A stretch of 64,000 nucleotides of DNA from Apostichopus japonicus (taxonomy: Eukaryota > Echinodermata > Holothuroidea > Aspidochirotida > Stichopodidae), in the NCBI RefSeq assembly GCF_037975245.1, contig NC_092570.1, positions 2,377,501 through 2,441,500 of the forward strand. The letters run 5' to 3'. Numbering within the stretch: the first letter of the stretch is position 1; every line of letters begins with the position of its first letter. Below are positions 48,787-61,805 of this stretch, piece after piece. The notes below the pieces were generated by a model. That model had not been told where the DNA came from. It ran no database searches and was given only the letters and a program-made list of their open reading frames with translations. Both the position numbers and the translations under genes were made by a program.

Positions 48787-50939
48787 CAAAGATTCAGATT
48801 TTCACTATATATAAATTTATATATATGTATACATGTAGCAGATACAGAAGTGTATACTCACACATTTTTACACTATCACACATCTTGTTACCTACGATAC
48901 AGTGCTCATCTGAGTTAATGCAAACAATGTACCCACAGAGTTTTATCACAGTTTTTCCATCAATGATTTTTTAACACCAACCTTTATGAATCTTTCAAAC
49001 CTTTTGAAAGTGCTAGTGCAGTTTCATGCCCTGTGGAATGACGAAGCTTAAATGATGATCCAGGGTTCATTTTCATCCAAAAAATGATGACAGTTTGAAG
49101 ACAAAGAAATCTTATGTTGCTTTTCACAGAACTCATGACTTTCAGTTTTCAAGTTTCATTTTGTTTTTTCCCCCAGTGCTAGGTTTCTGTGACACAATTA
49201 TAATGTAAAGTGGATGTGTGTTCACATTTAGGAGCTTGACGTGAACTAAGAATGCGCGTAAAAGAGCAATGCTGACTTTTGAAGCATTTATTTGCAGATA
49301 CTGCCGTAGGAATTTGAAAACCCTTGATGAAGCAAGGGGATGGGGGGGGGATGGGGAATGGGTCAGGGGAGAGCAGGCTTATAAGCAACACACATACTTA
49401 AATATTGTTACTTGTTATTGTTTGTTTTCTTTCTTATTTAGCACCACCTCGAGATAAAAAAACATGCATTGTCATTAAATGCTGACGTTCTTTCTTCTCT
49501 ATCACCACCCCCCTCCTAAACCCACCCTTACCCCTCCCCAACCGTATTCCATTTCAGTTCTGCCACTCCTGTCTGACAATCATGTCTAATTTTCAATTAT
49601 AATGCAGGATATGTTTAATCTCCATCTTTCTGAAATCACATATTTTTCATACCTATCCACAAGTTGCACAAATTCAAGACATGTACTGTACATGTATGTG
49701 AAATACTGTATTGAGTGTATTCTTAGAAAAACAGAGAGCATATCCTAAACAAAACAAAAAGCTTTAAGCTACCAAATTAAGCTCAACACCTACAGTAGTC
49801 GCCTTCTGAAAAAAAATTTCACATTTACCTTGAGATTCCAGGTCAAAGAATTTCCTTTCTTGTCATGCATGTAGCTCATGCATACATTCCTTTCAGAATA
49901 TTTTTTAAAAGTTTTTTGAAGGTTTGATACATTTTCACAAAAAATGGAATTTACTTTAATCAATTTTTCCTTTAACATTCACCTTTTCATTCCTGATTAA
50001 ACATACCATTTGTAAAGTTACCTTCCTATTAAAAGCAATACGTTTCTTTTTGCCCCTATATTTTTGTCTTTTTGCTTGGTCTTTCTTTCCATAGCTCAGT
50101 AGTAATTATTTGCTTGATGGATTACTTTCATGAATAATTTTCATGTCAACTCCCCTGAGAAATACCAGCCTACTGAGAAGTACACAATTGTAGTCATTCA
50201 TTTATTGCCAACTGTTTCACTTGTCTCGCTTTCCCTTACCTCCCTCTCTTCTTTCTTTGCACTTTTTGTTTTTACACCTTGTTTTTTTACACTTTTTGTT
50301 TTTACACCTTTTTTTTTTACACTTTTTGTTTTAATCTTCTTTATTGAGTACTCCATCACTGTGTGAACCAGACCTTGTTTAAGTGTTCATTGTCATTCAA
50401 AGGTCAAAATCTCAAACGAGTTAACATACAAACTGTATTAACTTATTCTTAATTAATAATACACTAAATATAATTAGCAGATTACACTTACATCTATATT
50501 TTACACTGTTCTCACTTAACCGACCACAAGTTTTAATGCTCTGTTTAACACCTTGCAGTTCTTTTCTTGGCTTGGTTTTAAAACATGAGAACATGAGTCA
50601 AATTTTCAAAGATGGTGTTAAAATTTAAGCCCTGCCAAATTTGCAGTTTTGAACAACAATCTTTTGATATGCATGAGTTGTGAGTAATTAATTACAGGTT
50701 TTATTGGTTCTCCAACATGCAGTTAAGTGTAAAACAAGTTTATCAAAAATATTTAACATTGTTGCCATGGAAATGTAAAAAGCCACAATCCGTTTTTGTC
50801 ACGGTCCGTAAGAAGGCATGCCTTAAGCATAGGGCAAACCCGAAGTCTTTAAAGCATTAAATTTGGTGTGAAAATTCTGAAGCCAAAGATAAGGATGGAT
50901 GGCTTCCAATGGTTAAGATACAGAATCATCTCAAAATGA
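48787..50939. other. Non-coding stretch
   Basis: No confident exon. A G-rich tract lies at 49337-49360, a C-rich tract at 49505-49540, and a tandem acactttttgtttttacacc repeat at 50258-50335. Confidence 0.45.
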
Positions 50940-51060
50940 CCCGTCACCTTAGGGTGTGTGAAGGGGGGGGCGGGTCAGTGTCAAAAGGTTACCTGATATA
51001 TTAAAGTGAGGGTGCATTAGTTGTGAGGAGACAGGTAAGGTCATCGCTCATTTATAAAAA
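50940..51060 (+). repeat. Dispersed module copy
   Basis: Contains gtcagtgtcaaaaggttacc, gagggtgcattagttgtgag and gagacaggtaaggtc. A G8 run is inserted near the 5' side. Confidence 0.6.
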
Positions 51061-51885
51061 TAAAAATAAAATTCCATTAGAATGTATACATACTGAAATG
51101 CTTGTGAAATTAAGAAAATATGAAATTGATGTCTTGTACATAACATGAAATATAAGCAAAAAAGTGTGATGTCAGGGATGAGCACTTGTAACAAAAGGAA
51201 ACATTTCTTTCTCTACAAAATTTGAATTCATTGTTCTACTGTAAATGTGGATGCATCAGTACATGAATATACTCATAGTCAATGATAATATACTATGTAA
51301 TATTTATAAGCTTCCAACCCCCTGTAATGAAATTTGAAAATATACCCAATCCAAGGTCAAACCAAGAGGGTGAGACAGATTGAAAGACCAAAAACGAAAA
51401 AAATATTCTTTGAATGAAACTTTCCCCAGGATGGTAAGGTTTTATAAGTTATTCTTTCCTTCAGGCAAACATATAATTTACCTCTGAACCATTCTTTTTA
51501 ATGATCTCCACAAAATGCAAACAATTTCAGCATTTTCCACTTAAAGACATTTAAAAAATGATAATACTATGGAAATTAGAGAGAGACATTTTGTGCCTAA
51601 TCTTACCTATAACCATCGATTTTGTTTTTCCTACAAAATTCCCTGCAAAACAAAAGGCTGGTACTTAAAATTCAATTTAATTACATTGTCAGAATGATAA
51701 ACACAGACCTGAACTCTCAACGGCATGAACCCCTGGGGTAACATATACAAAATGTTTCCCCGAAAGGAAAGGAGAAAGTTTAAGACGAGAAAATTCACAT
51801 GAAACAGGGTGGAGATGGAAAATAATATCATCTTACACCGAAGAAGATAACTTAATTGGTACACTCGATTTGCTTGTATGCACAG

Positions 51886-52009
51886 CTGGGCACCAAGAAG
51901 TCTCCCTGCAAGGCTAAGAGAGAAATTTCAAAATGGGACCAGCTCATTTTGGTGACGTACTTCAGCGGCTTTTTGGATTGGTCGATGGTTGTCAAGAACG
52001 ATGATGAAG
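51886..52009 (+). CDS. Candidate internal exon, unknown protein
   Basis: An acceptor-like tgcttgtatgcacag and a strong donor gtatgt at 52010 bound 124 nt, open throughout in one frame: LGTKKSPCKAKREISKWDQL, then ILVTYFSGFLDWSMVVKNDD and E. Entry is phase 0 and exit phase 1. The mix of basic, aromatic and hydrophobic residues is protein-like, and the minus strand has stops and no matching splice sites. I do not recognise the family. No partner exon was found in the window, so the gene would have large introns. It could also be a lone exon relic. Confidence 0.45.
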
Positions 52010-53799
52010 GTATGTTATTAATATTGCCTCAGGCTATAGCAGCCATAATCAAGACTTTGTGATGTTCTTCTCGGCAATCTATCTTAGTACTGAATTCAAT
52101 TTACCAGGCTAATTGGTGCTTATCTAAAGGTCAAAATTTGTTGCAGAAATGTTAAAACCTACTACAGTATGTGATATGATAAATTTTTAAAATTATTAAA
52201 AAATATAATGCAAAATATGTTTGAAGCTTTCACAGAGATTAATTAGCAGACTCCTATTCCTCCCAAAGAGCTGTCCAAAGTTCCTAGCCACCTTCCTAAT
52301 CCCCTTTCTTCAATATTCCACGCCCTTTCTTCAGTACTCCTCCCCATTTCTTCAGTTCTCCTCCTCCCTCTCTTCAATACTCCTTCCCCCTAACTTCAAT
52401 ATCCCTCTCTCTCCTCCCCCTTCCTCCAACCATTCCTGAACCATCTCAGTAGCAAGGAGCAAATCAATGGTAATCAAACCAAATTTGCCTCAAATATGAC
52501 ATTATTATTAAAGCACACGTAACCATGGAGACTCATGGTCGTCATGTGGGAGTTTTCTCCAATGGTGACCATAGGGGTGGGGGGAAATTTATAGGGTCAT
52601 CGATCACAACAACCTTTCAACAATGTTGCACTCTCTTACTGTAGTTTAGTCTAGACTGCTATGAGACTAGACCTAAACATATTGGCAATCTGCTTGGCAT
52701 TCTCCACAGTTCTACATTTAGGATTTACTGCACCCATCTTCCTTGTTCCTATCATTCTTATCCTCTGCCATTCCTGTCACTCCTTCACCCCCTCCCTCTC
52801 CCCTCTCCCATTCCTGTCTACTTCCCCCCAGAAAAGAAATGGAGAAGCCACATGCTTATGACATGAACCATAAACCCACATGGTAGGACACATACAATAG
52901 CACAGCACCTACAGTACTTACATACAAAGGGGTTATTTCGAGTCTGTAGGACTGTATGGTAATCGTACTAGGAATTGTGGACTTACAAAGGCTTTGTGCG
53001 AACAGCGGTTACGAGTCGGATTTTCATTTCTTTAGAAATTAGATGAGGAAAGCAGGCCTCATTAATTCCTTCACCCACTCATCCACCTATTGTACAATGT
53101 TGTTAAAGAATTGGCTTTCATTTAGAGTGTGTGCTGTCTTCAGGCTATACATGTGTATAGCTATATATATAGGTGGTAAAGACCACAGAGGGTATTTTTA
53201 TCAAAGTTCTGCAAAAACATGATATTCATGTTACTAGAAACAGTGTGAACAGTTACTATTGAATAATTTGAAACAGTTTTGCCCAAATTTATCAATTTAA
53301 GTGTTTTGTTCAAAGTATAAGTGAAATTGAATCCAATATCCTTCTTCAAACTGAGACGTGAGAGAGAGGAGGTGGGGGGGGGGGGTGAGGAGGGAGTTGC
53401 TAGGATTAAAATATTACAAAAGGAAAAAGGAAACAATACTTCCTACTATTTGCTTTATAAATAGGTAACAATGTGACATGATTAAGTGTACAACGTCCTT
53501 GAAATCAAATCCCATGAGAAATTGAGAACATATAATTTCTTTTCATAAAAATACTGAAGCCATCATCATTCATTTTAAAAACAAATCTAATAAACTGGTC
53601 ATCGAGATTCACGTCCTGACAATTGAGAGGGAAGTTCATGGAATGATTCAATTAATTCTTAGATCACTAGACAATTGTTTGGACGACATCATGGAAGCAA
53701 TGGATGGATCCGGCAATACCAAAATCTTCATGGTTTTGATATCTATGAGGAACAAACAATTTCATGTCCTCTACTCTCCTCAAAACATTTCACTCTCAA
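52010..53799. other. Non-coding stretch
   Basis: A pyrimidine-rich minisatellite of roughly 27-bp ttcttcaatactcct units lies at 52309-52415. A G10 run lies at 53376. No exon supported. Confidence 0.5.
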
Positions 53800-53935
53800 T
53801 CTACAGTGTATAAAATGACCTGGTAAGGTCAACTGGTGTCAAAGGTTACCAGGTCACTCTAGTCAAAGAAGAGCAAGAGAACAAATGTTATGAGGAGACA
53901 TATAAGTGAAGATGCAAAGTTAAATACTTAGTACA
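53800..53935 (+). repeat. Dispersed module copy, donor mutated
   Basis: Contains gtgtcaaaggttaccaggtc, tatgaggagacatataagtg and atgcaaagttaaat. The CAGGTAAG word has become CATATAAG. Confidence 0.6.
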
Positions 53936-53995
53936 CATCAGTTGTTAAATTCATTCTAGTCTAACTGCATACATTATCCTCAAAAATTCAACATT

Positions 53996-54046
53996 TTGGG
54001 TGCGAAGGTTGTGAGGAGACAGGAAAGCAAGGAGCGAAGTAAAATT
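53996..54046 (+). repeat. Dispersed module, 3' part only
   Basis: ggttgtgaggagacaggaaa, then gcaaggagcgaagtaaaa. The 5' half is absent. Confidence 0.65.
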
Positions 54047-54759
54047 TCAAAATGTTATTATTTTTCAACTTAGAATTCAGTATATCCGCACATCCGGTAA
54101 ATATATACGGAGAGAAAATAACTCATTCCATTTTTGGTTCTTTCCTACAAAAGTTTGCTATTTTAAAACAGACTAATTGGGCACTGGTCTCTAGGCATTT
54201 ATTTCAGTTATGTCTTTAGCAAGGCTAAAATTGATTTGTAGGCAAGCATGCATCCAAGCATGATGTGTAAAGGCATCCAGGATATAATACAATAAAACGA
54301 GACATATATCTTTGATGGATGATGCATTCATGCAAACTACATTTTAACCGAAAATTGGAATGAACAAACTCCCAACGTACTCGTTAGAAAAGGTCAGCAA
54401 AGAATTTACAATTGTGATGAGGACATGGTAGAGATAATTTATGTAGAAGTTATTAGCTCATCACTAATAGTGGCTGGCATATGTACGTCAAACGGGATAT
54501 TAAAATAGAGGCATTCACAAATATGTAGGTTTAATAATTACAAGTGCATTGCTCTTTGTTAGTCTCTACAAAGGAAGGTACATAATGAAAGCACTAGTTT
54601 TCCTGTCTATTATGATCAAACAACATATTATCAAACCTAAATTTTGTGAGGTTTGCAACCTTTTTAAGCTCACACCCTTGCAGGATCTGCTATGAGGAAT
54701 GATCTCCATGACCCAACAGACCCCAACAGAATTTTGCGGAAAAACATATGTCCTGTAGT
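54047..54759. other. Non-coding stretch, nothing assigned
   Basis: No exon or repeat recognised between two module copies. Confidence 0.45.
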
Positions 54760-54905
54760 AACTTCTGGGTGGTAGATACGGAAGGAGTTAGTTGGCGTTG
54801 CCCAAGGAGCGAGGGCGCAGTGCTAAAACGTTTCCAAATGTGTAGTTAGGTAGATATATAGGAAAGTGCAATTGTGGAGTGGGAGACAGGTAAGTATAGT
54901 CGCTC
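54760..54905 (+). repeat. Dispersed module, second subtype
   Basis: gagggcgcagtgctaaaac, then tttccaaatgtgtagttagg, aagtgcaattgtggagtggg and agacaggtaagta. It shares a subtype-specific middle with 62637-62777 and the 3' donor-like end with all copies. Confidence 0.75.
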
Positions 54906-57900
54906 GTAAATCCCCCCCCCCCCAACCTTCAGAATCGATGCACAGAATGCATGAAAAACTAGCCGAACTACTGTAAGCACTTCTCGTTGCCAAAGAAAAC
55001 TAACTTAATCCATCTCGATGTTTAAGCTCTGAAAATGCAACATAAATTTTCAAACATCCAGAAAAAATGCTGCCATCCACTGAACAGTTTAAGTAACCCA
55101 CTAGTGCCCCATAGTTTGCAGATCATCTGCCTACATAGACTCCTATCATGCCAATATTCCCCCAGTTTGGTATCTAGCTAGTTTTCCAGCTTAGTTCGCA
55201 CACCCTTCATGCTTTGTCTGCACACCCTTCACACTTTACTTGGGACCTTTACGTTTTATACTTAAAGAATCACTTGCTTCCATCCTCATTCACGCCCCGC
55301 AGCATCTTAGAGCTGATTAGTCAATTAACCAGTCAATTACATTTATCCGTAGTTAATCGTTCCACAGACTATAGCTTTCTAATCTTGTTTCTCTCTCTCT
55401 CTCTGTAGGAACTTCATCAAACTACTGACGTACTGTTTCATGACAGACTAAGACACCGAGGCATTGATAACTGAATTAAAATGGATCATTTATGCGCCGA
55501 GTGCTAGCATGTACTATTGTATAGTGCCAATACCTTACAGTACAGGTAGCCTACTAGTGCAGTCAAATACAGTTCGACCTCTCAAAGTCGTCATGTAACC
55601 ACAGTTTTCATTTTAATAACATGGATTCCTAAATCCTTCCATTCATGATTCTGTGGTATGAAAGTTAATATTCACCACGGCAACCTTCCCAATACTACTA
55701 ATACTGTCCTGTACCTAGCAACTGTGCGAGAGTTATCGTTGAGGAAATACATGATATGAGCAAATCCCCTAATCTCTATTATTGCTGTGTAGAACCTTGT
55801 TGATATTCCCAACACAGAACCTATTCAACCACACACTCACACAGTCACGATTATGAAGCCAAAAAGACCCCCTTGTTGTGGTATCCATAAATATGTATGC
55901 TGCATATTTAAGCAGCTTTCAGTGTTTGGTGCACAATTTGTTATCAAAACCCACTAAAGGTATTACCAAGACTTACCGATTTAAGCAACTATCTTAATCA
56001 AATATAAAACATATTTCATTCATGACTTTTTTGGGGAGATTGCAGATTCACACAAGCTTCACCCCCCTCCCCCCTCCCCATGTTAATAGGTCTAGCATTT
56101 ATGTTATCACCTGAATGCGATAAAATTCATAACCTACCAAATAAGCTTTGACCCTACTTTTTTAAGTGTATACTATACATACAAAGCCATATTGCCCAGT
56201 GTATGCACAGATGAAAAGTCCGCTTACCCATGTCATGAATCATATTCTTCAAAAGCAATATTAGAATGAATTAATGCCACAGGTTCAACAGCTTTGAAAA
56301 TATTGACTTAACCTATGTTTACAGTTAACTGGAGGTTCATACAATAAATGTTGACATTGCAAGCATAATTTCTCTTAAGAATTCTATATGTAAATTTACA
56401 CTGGAAGCTGTTGAACAACCCTTCCACTTGGGTAAATCTACCTGTAAGAGAAATGAACCGAGAAGCACTATGTACAGACTTTACACAGCAAACAAGTCTA
56501 GTCTAGGTCGGGGAATCCACAGCACCAATCGGGTGGAGTATTTAGTATAATTTACCACCACCACTTACCTGTCTCAATTCAAATCTGAAATGTTATTTTA
56601 TTTACGAAACATTAAAGAGAATTTGTAATAAGTAATCCAGTGTCACAAGTACAAAATACATCACATTCTCCCGACGTTGAATTACTTTATTCCCCCTGCC
56701 CCAATTTTGAATTTCTTCCTACCATGCATCTTCTCCAACCCCTCCCCCCTCCACCCCCCTATCAATTTAATAATTTTTAACGTAACAATAATAATCAACA
56801 TCTACTTTATACCAATCAGTTCTATAAAATTTCAAAAAAATTACATGTCACATTTAGTAGAATCAATTCTATGCATTTTGACAAAAAATAAATCAATAAA
56901 TCATTAAATCAATAAATCAAAGATAATTTCCCACCCCTTTTCAAACCAAAGTTTTGTACTTGGCACGTGACAACTGTCACAGGTTCTCCATCGATTGTAA
57001 TCAAATTTTCATGATTTCACACAGAAACCCGCAGCCCATTGAATAGTAACTAGCGTTAGGGAAACCTTGAGGGGGCTAGTGGGTGATGATACTTTGATGA
57101 TACTTTTAACGTCATCAATATCTGATATTGGTAAATGCAAAACTATTGAAATTAGCAATTTCTTTTTAAGTATGTATGTGAGTATTTTGTTTTCCTCAAA
57201 AAAGGTATCAATTGGGAGGAGTTTTTTATTTGGTTTTTAAATAGAAATTTATAGATAACTACAACTTCTGCAACAGCTTTATATAAAAGTTTTTTTAGAT
57301 TTATCAAAAATCTACAACCAGTTTTTCATTTTTGTCACAAACCTAAACCTTTCTGATCTGTTAGTACCATTGGGAGAACATTCAGTGTCAAGCATGACAT
57401 TTTAACATAACACATCTCCAAACCCATCAATAAACTGCCATTTAAAGGGTCACTCCGAAATGTTTGAAAACTTGTCACCTTTTTATAAAGATCCTCCAAA
57501 AGGTCAAGGATTATTAGGGTAATATCCCATTTTATCACCCAAAGACTACTTTGTTTTACTCCTATAGACCTTCATCATGTAGTCTGGCATTCTATACAGA
57601 CGTTCTGCACTATCAGTATAGTGAACACGGCATAGACCACTGTGCTTTACTAGCTCTAAATCTTTAAGGGCTTCAAACACAACTATAAACCCAATTGTTA
57701 CACCACACTTACTTGACCTTAGAATTATTTCTGTTGATAGTAAAAGGAAAAGAACTAAGACCACTGTGTTACTGTACTTAAGAGTTTAGAAGTCCTGTGG
57801 TTTGGTTTAGTTAATGTATTTACTCTTCCAGAAGAAGAAGAAGAAATAAAAACATCTTTACAGTGCTGGAAGTTTAAGCATATAGTCACTCCGAGGCACA

Positions 57901-59504
57901 ATAGTCACAATGTATAAGAATGGTTTCAACTGCCATTAAAAACCTCTGGAGTGTAAAAGTCTTAGCCAGACTCAAGCATGCCTCTTACTATATTGGAGAT
58001 TCCTGTTGCAAATAAAGGGTTTGGACTTACACGGCTACAACAAAGATTCTTAGCATGGAAATAAGGTTTGTCTAGCTTCAATAAATCCACCTAATAAAGA
58101 CAACACCAGGACTGAGGACTGACTATATACTAATGTAAAATGTACACACATGGTAAGATTACGACCTACGTACTAAAGGACAGTGTTACCCGGTAAGTTG
58201 CTCACTCCCAACACTGACTGAGGCATTCTATCAATACAGGAACATAAGAAATAAGGAAATGTAGAGACCCAGATATCCATGAAGTAATCCTTGTGAATGT
58301 TGGAAGTTTTTTCACAGATGGTATTAAAGAGTGTGAACATGGCTTAAACACTGACAGCGCCTCTCTTGGAGTTTTATAAAATGAGACTTGATGATGGTTT
58401 TCATCTGGGAAATCTCTTCATGAGCAAACAAAAGACCGTTTCATAATCGCTTAAGTACAGCTGTGACATGCTTTGCTGTAACACACACACCTACAGTACA
58501 GACAATGACATACAAAGATGAGGAAACAGAACACTGTCCACAGTGGTGACTGCAGAATCCGGGTAGATTTTGAAAATAGACAATCATCAGCTAGAATGTC
58601 ACCAATTTATAAAATTTGATAAAATGTGACGATGTAAAAACTATAGTATCTGAAGACATACCCTGTACATGTAATGTACAGAGCCCACCATGTTCTAGTC
58701 AAGCTACTTGCAATTGAACATCTCCTTAAAGAAAAACCCTGATTGTTGGTGTTCAATCAAACAGTAATTCATATCTATCTAGAGTATTAACACAGTTGTA
58801 GATTCATTTAATATACAGCATCTACTTTCCCTGTGTTTTATTACTTTTCAAAATGACCTCTCGGTCCTTTCCTGGGGATTAGAATCCCAGCCATATGGAA
58901 CTAGCCTTTATCATATACAGTATTAATTGAAGTCAAGTATTGAGATCCAACAATCAGTAATTACTTGTCTCAAAACTTGAAAAGATGCCAAAATATAATT
59001 CTGGCTATACACAGGAAATGACAAGGCCTTTTATCACTGAGAGTAAAACTATTGTTTTGTGTGCGTGTGCGTGCGTATGTGTGTGTCTTTTTTTCCCCCA
59101 TAATACAATGTGGTGTATATATGCAAGTGTTCAGGTTTTTTACTCAGCTGAAAGCTTTCAGCTAAGCTATAAGCGATCATGCGATTCTGCCGAAATTCTG
59201 TCCATTTTTGCCATCGTGTTTGATTGACTGCCATTTTGTCATTTTAATTCGATTTGGTTAAAAGTTCATGAGTGGTTTGTGTGAGTTCAGTTTTCATATA
59301 TATTTATTTATAAATTTGAAGGTCATTTGGAGTCATTTTTTGAAAACATCCAAATGCTGTTCCTCTTAGACCATCTGTCCAAATCTGCTGAAATGTTATA
59401 ACTTATGGATAAAATGTTTGAACGGTGGTGAACCAGAGCTAAATATTTTGTGGTCATGTAGGCCATAGATCATATGCAATACTCATGAAAATTATGAATA
59501 TGTA
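54906..59504. other. Non-coding stretch
   Basis: C10 at 54912-54921. Two minus-strand frames at 57335-57764 look mildly protein-like but have stops between them and no splice sites. No gene is supported. Confidence 0.4.
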
Positions 59505-59558
59505 CACATTTTGAGACTGAGGACATTTTGTGACTGAGGACATTTTGTGACTGAGGAG
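59505..59558. repeat. 20-bp tandem repeat
   Basis: gactgaggacattttgtg repeats two and a half times, 18 bp before the target-site copy of the hAT element. Confidence 0.8.
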
Positions 59559-59583
59559 TGTAGGCGGACTAGTCCATCTATAT

Positions 59584-59957
59584 CAAGGGTGGGCAACCTT
59601 TTTGAATGAATGGGCCAGATATAAAGGGTGAAAATTGACTGGGCCGCACCTAACCAGCGACCTGCTGTTGATTTCAAACCTTTGATTCCGAGGACTTTCA
59701 AGCAATAGGTGTGTGTACTTAATCTGTAAATTTCACAAAAACATAATGTCAATACAGTACAGTTGATAATTAATGGGGATAATAGGCATACCTGGCAGCA
59801 TCATTAGTGCCGATAAATTCTAAGCAGCTAGCTTGCTTTTTGTGATGATGTAAAATAGATTGATTTTTTTTCTCTTTTTCTTGAGACATCTCACGGGCCG
59901 CAAAAAAATCACTGGCGGGCCGCATTTGGCCCGGGGGCCGTAGGTTGCCCACCTCTG
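59584..59957. mobile_element. Non-autonomous hAT element, 374 bp, with 8-bp target duplication
   Basis: The left end is caagggtgggcaacct and the right end, reverse-complemented, cagaggtgggcaacct (14 of 16 identical). Both sides are flanked by the identical octamer atctatat (59576-59583 and 59958-59965). Terminal words such as gggccgca and tttggcccg are those I associate with hAT-Charlie-type elements. The interior has no transposase. The perfect target duplication suggests a fairly recent insertion. Confidence 0.9.
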
Positions 59958-59965
59958 ATCTATAT

Positions 59966-61430
59966 GAAACAAGTTTATTTAATAGTTTTGGTTTTGAAGA
60001 ACAAAAACAAGGCAAAACCCTTGTTTCCTGGTCAATGAATGGACTGTCCGCTCTTGACATTTTTCACTCACGCTCTCTGTTTTGTTGCGGCCGGCCGAGA
60101 GAAAAACTGTTTCCTGATTCGGAAACAAGACACCGTAGCTTTCGATTAACAAGGAAGAGAATATATTCTCCTTGGCACTGTATCAGAGCAACAAGACATT
60201 TTGGAGTCATTGCAGCGGTTTCATGGTATCAAGTTACCTGGCTAACAAACTCAGGAAATCACATGCAGGAAATATCGATGATAGGCTAGTGGTGTTTTGC
60301 ATGCACAGAGCAGACACGATTAACATTACATCCTGCGTACAGTTCAGATTAATCTGCAAAACTACAACGATTTTGTGGCCCTACAGTTTGTTCCCAAAAT
60401 CAAAAAATTCCCAGGACAATCATATCGCTATATTTTGTTAAATTCAGGCTCCAAAAAGACTATACTGCATCATTGGGGTGAAGGGGTGGGCGATGTGGGG
60501 GTGGGAGGGGCATTGGTCTCTGTCTGTGCCTTTTGTGTGCATTTTTCCCTTTTGTTAAGTATTGTGTCTGTCAAGTCTCTTCCACATGTAAAATATCAAT
60601 GTGTACAACTGACAATGCACGCTGATATATATTGGCTAGTTACAGTATATTTATTTCATTTCTGTTTTCTTGTGTATTACTTATTAAATTTTATGAAGTA
60701 TTACTTATATTAAATTATACAGTTAGCAATGCATGGTGACACATTTTCATATTTAATTTAATTTCTAATTCTTTGTGTATTACTTATTTATGTTTTCAAA
60801 AACTGTGGAAATGAGAAATTTAAAATCAATCCAATAAAGATGTTACCTTTTTTTTTCCCCATTTCTTTCTGTTTTTTTATTCAATATCTAATAACAAAAA
60901 AATTGTTTCAGAGACATACATGTATATAATGCAAGATCTCTTAGTTCCCCACAAAGTGACCGTAAAATTGAAACACTTATTGCAATGATGCAATGAGTCA
61001 GTTCAGGGCGTTGGCTTGAACTCACCAAACAAACAGACACAAATTTCCACACTGAGGTTGTTCACCTTTCATGGGTATTAAAAGCCAAGTTGTTTTATTA
61101 TATATTATGTTTTCAGATTTTCAGGAAATCTAAAGCCAGTCCCAAAAGCAAACACTTGCGCAATACTAGTGAACGTATTAATGTCTTTCTACTAATAAAT
61201 AGCAGTTCTTCGGTTTCTTCTCAAAACGAAAGACAAACCAAAAGTCAGACAGATAGATGCTATAAAATGTTGATTTTGTTCCAATTGCAGGGTTGTTAGA
61301 ATACTAGGTCAATGACCCAATGTGGTACAGTGTTATATGTTTGATGGGGGGGGGGGGGGGCGGCTTGGCTTGTTACAAATACTAGTTTCATTATGTACAG
61401 TACTGTACTGTACTGTAGGGTAAAGAATAC
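59966..61430. other. Non-coding stretch
   Basis: A locally GC-rich patch with gcggccggccg near 60086 and a 114-aa frame (59945-60289) that begins inside the hAT element have no domain. A G-quadruplex candidate lies at 60475-60510 and a G12 run near 61346. Confidence 0.4.
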
Positions 61431-61805
61431 TAAAGATGCTATTGAACTAATGATCAAACTAAAAATGGAACTAAAGATGGAACTAAAGATCAAACTAAAG
61501 ATCTAGATAGAGATCGAACTAAAGATCTAGATAATGATCGAATTAAAGATCTAGATAACGATCGAACTAAAATCAAACTAAAGATTGAACTAATGATCAA
61601 ACTAAAGATCTAGATAATGATCGAACTAAAGATCTAGATAATGATCGAATTAAAGATCTAGATAACGATCGAACTAAAATCAAACTAAAGATTGAACTAA
61701 TGATCAAACTAAAGATCTAGATAATGATCGAACTAAAGATCGAACTAAATATCAAGCTTATGATCGAACTAAAGATCCAACTATTGATTGAACTAAAGAT
61801 CGATA
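61431..61805. repeat. GATC-rich minisatellite with 12-bp unit and 107-bp higher-order period
   Basis: The basic unit is about 12 bp, gaactaaagatc, with variants gatctagataat and gatcgaattaaa. A 107-bp block starting at 61524 is repeated almost exactly from 61631. GATC occurs about every 12 bp, and AGATCT sites are frequent. It is AT-rich and purine-biased on the + strand. Confidence 0.9.

Noticed and set aside
48547-48918. 123-aa + frame
   Set aside because: Translates a tRNA-derived SINE and an AT microsatellite.
57335-57764. Two adjacent minus-strand frames with protein-like composition
   Set aside because: Separated by a stop, no splice sites, no family recognised. Could be an old repeat, but not enough to call.
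59945-60289. 114-aa + frame
   Set aside because: Starts inside the hAT terminal repeat and crosses its target site, so it cannot be one conserved gene. No domain recognised.
61090-61299. Possible exon after gttttcag
   Set aside because: Serine/lysine-rich frame without a donor or recognisable motif. Composition matches random AT-rich DNA.
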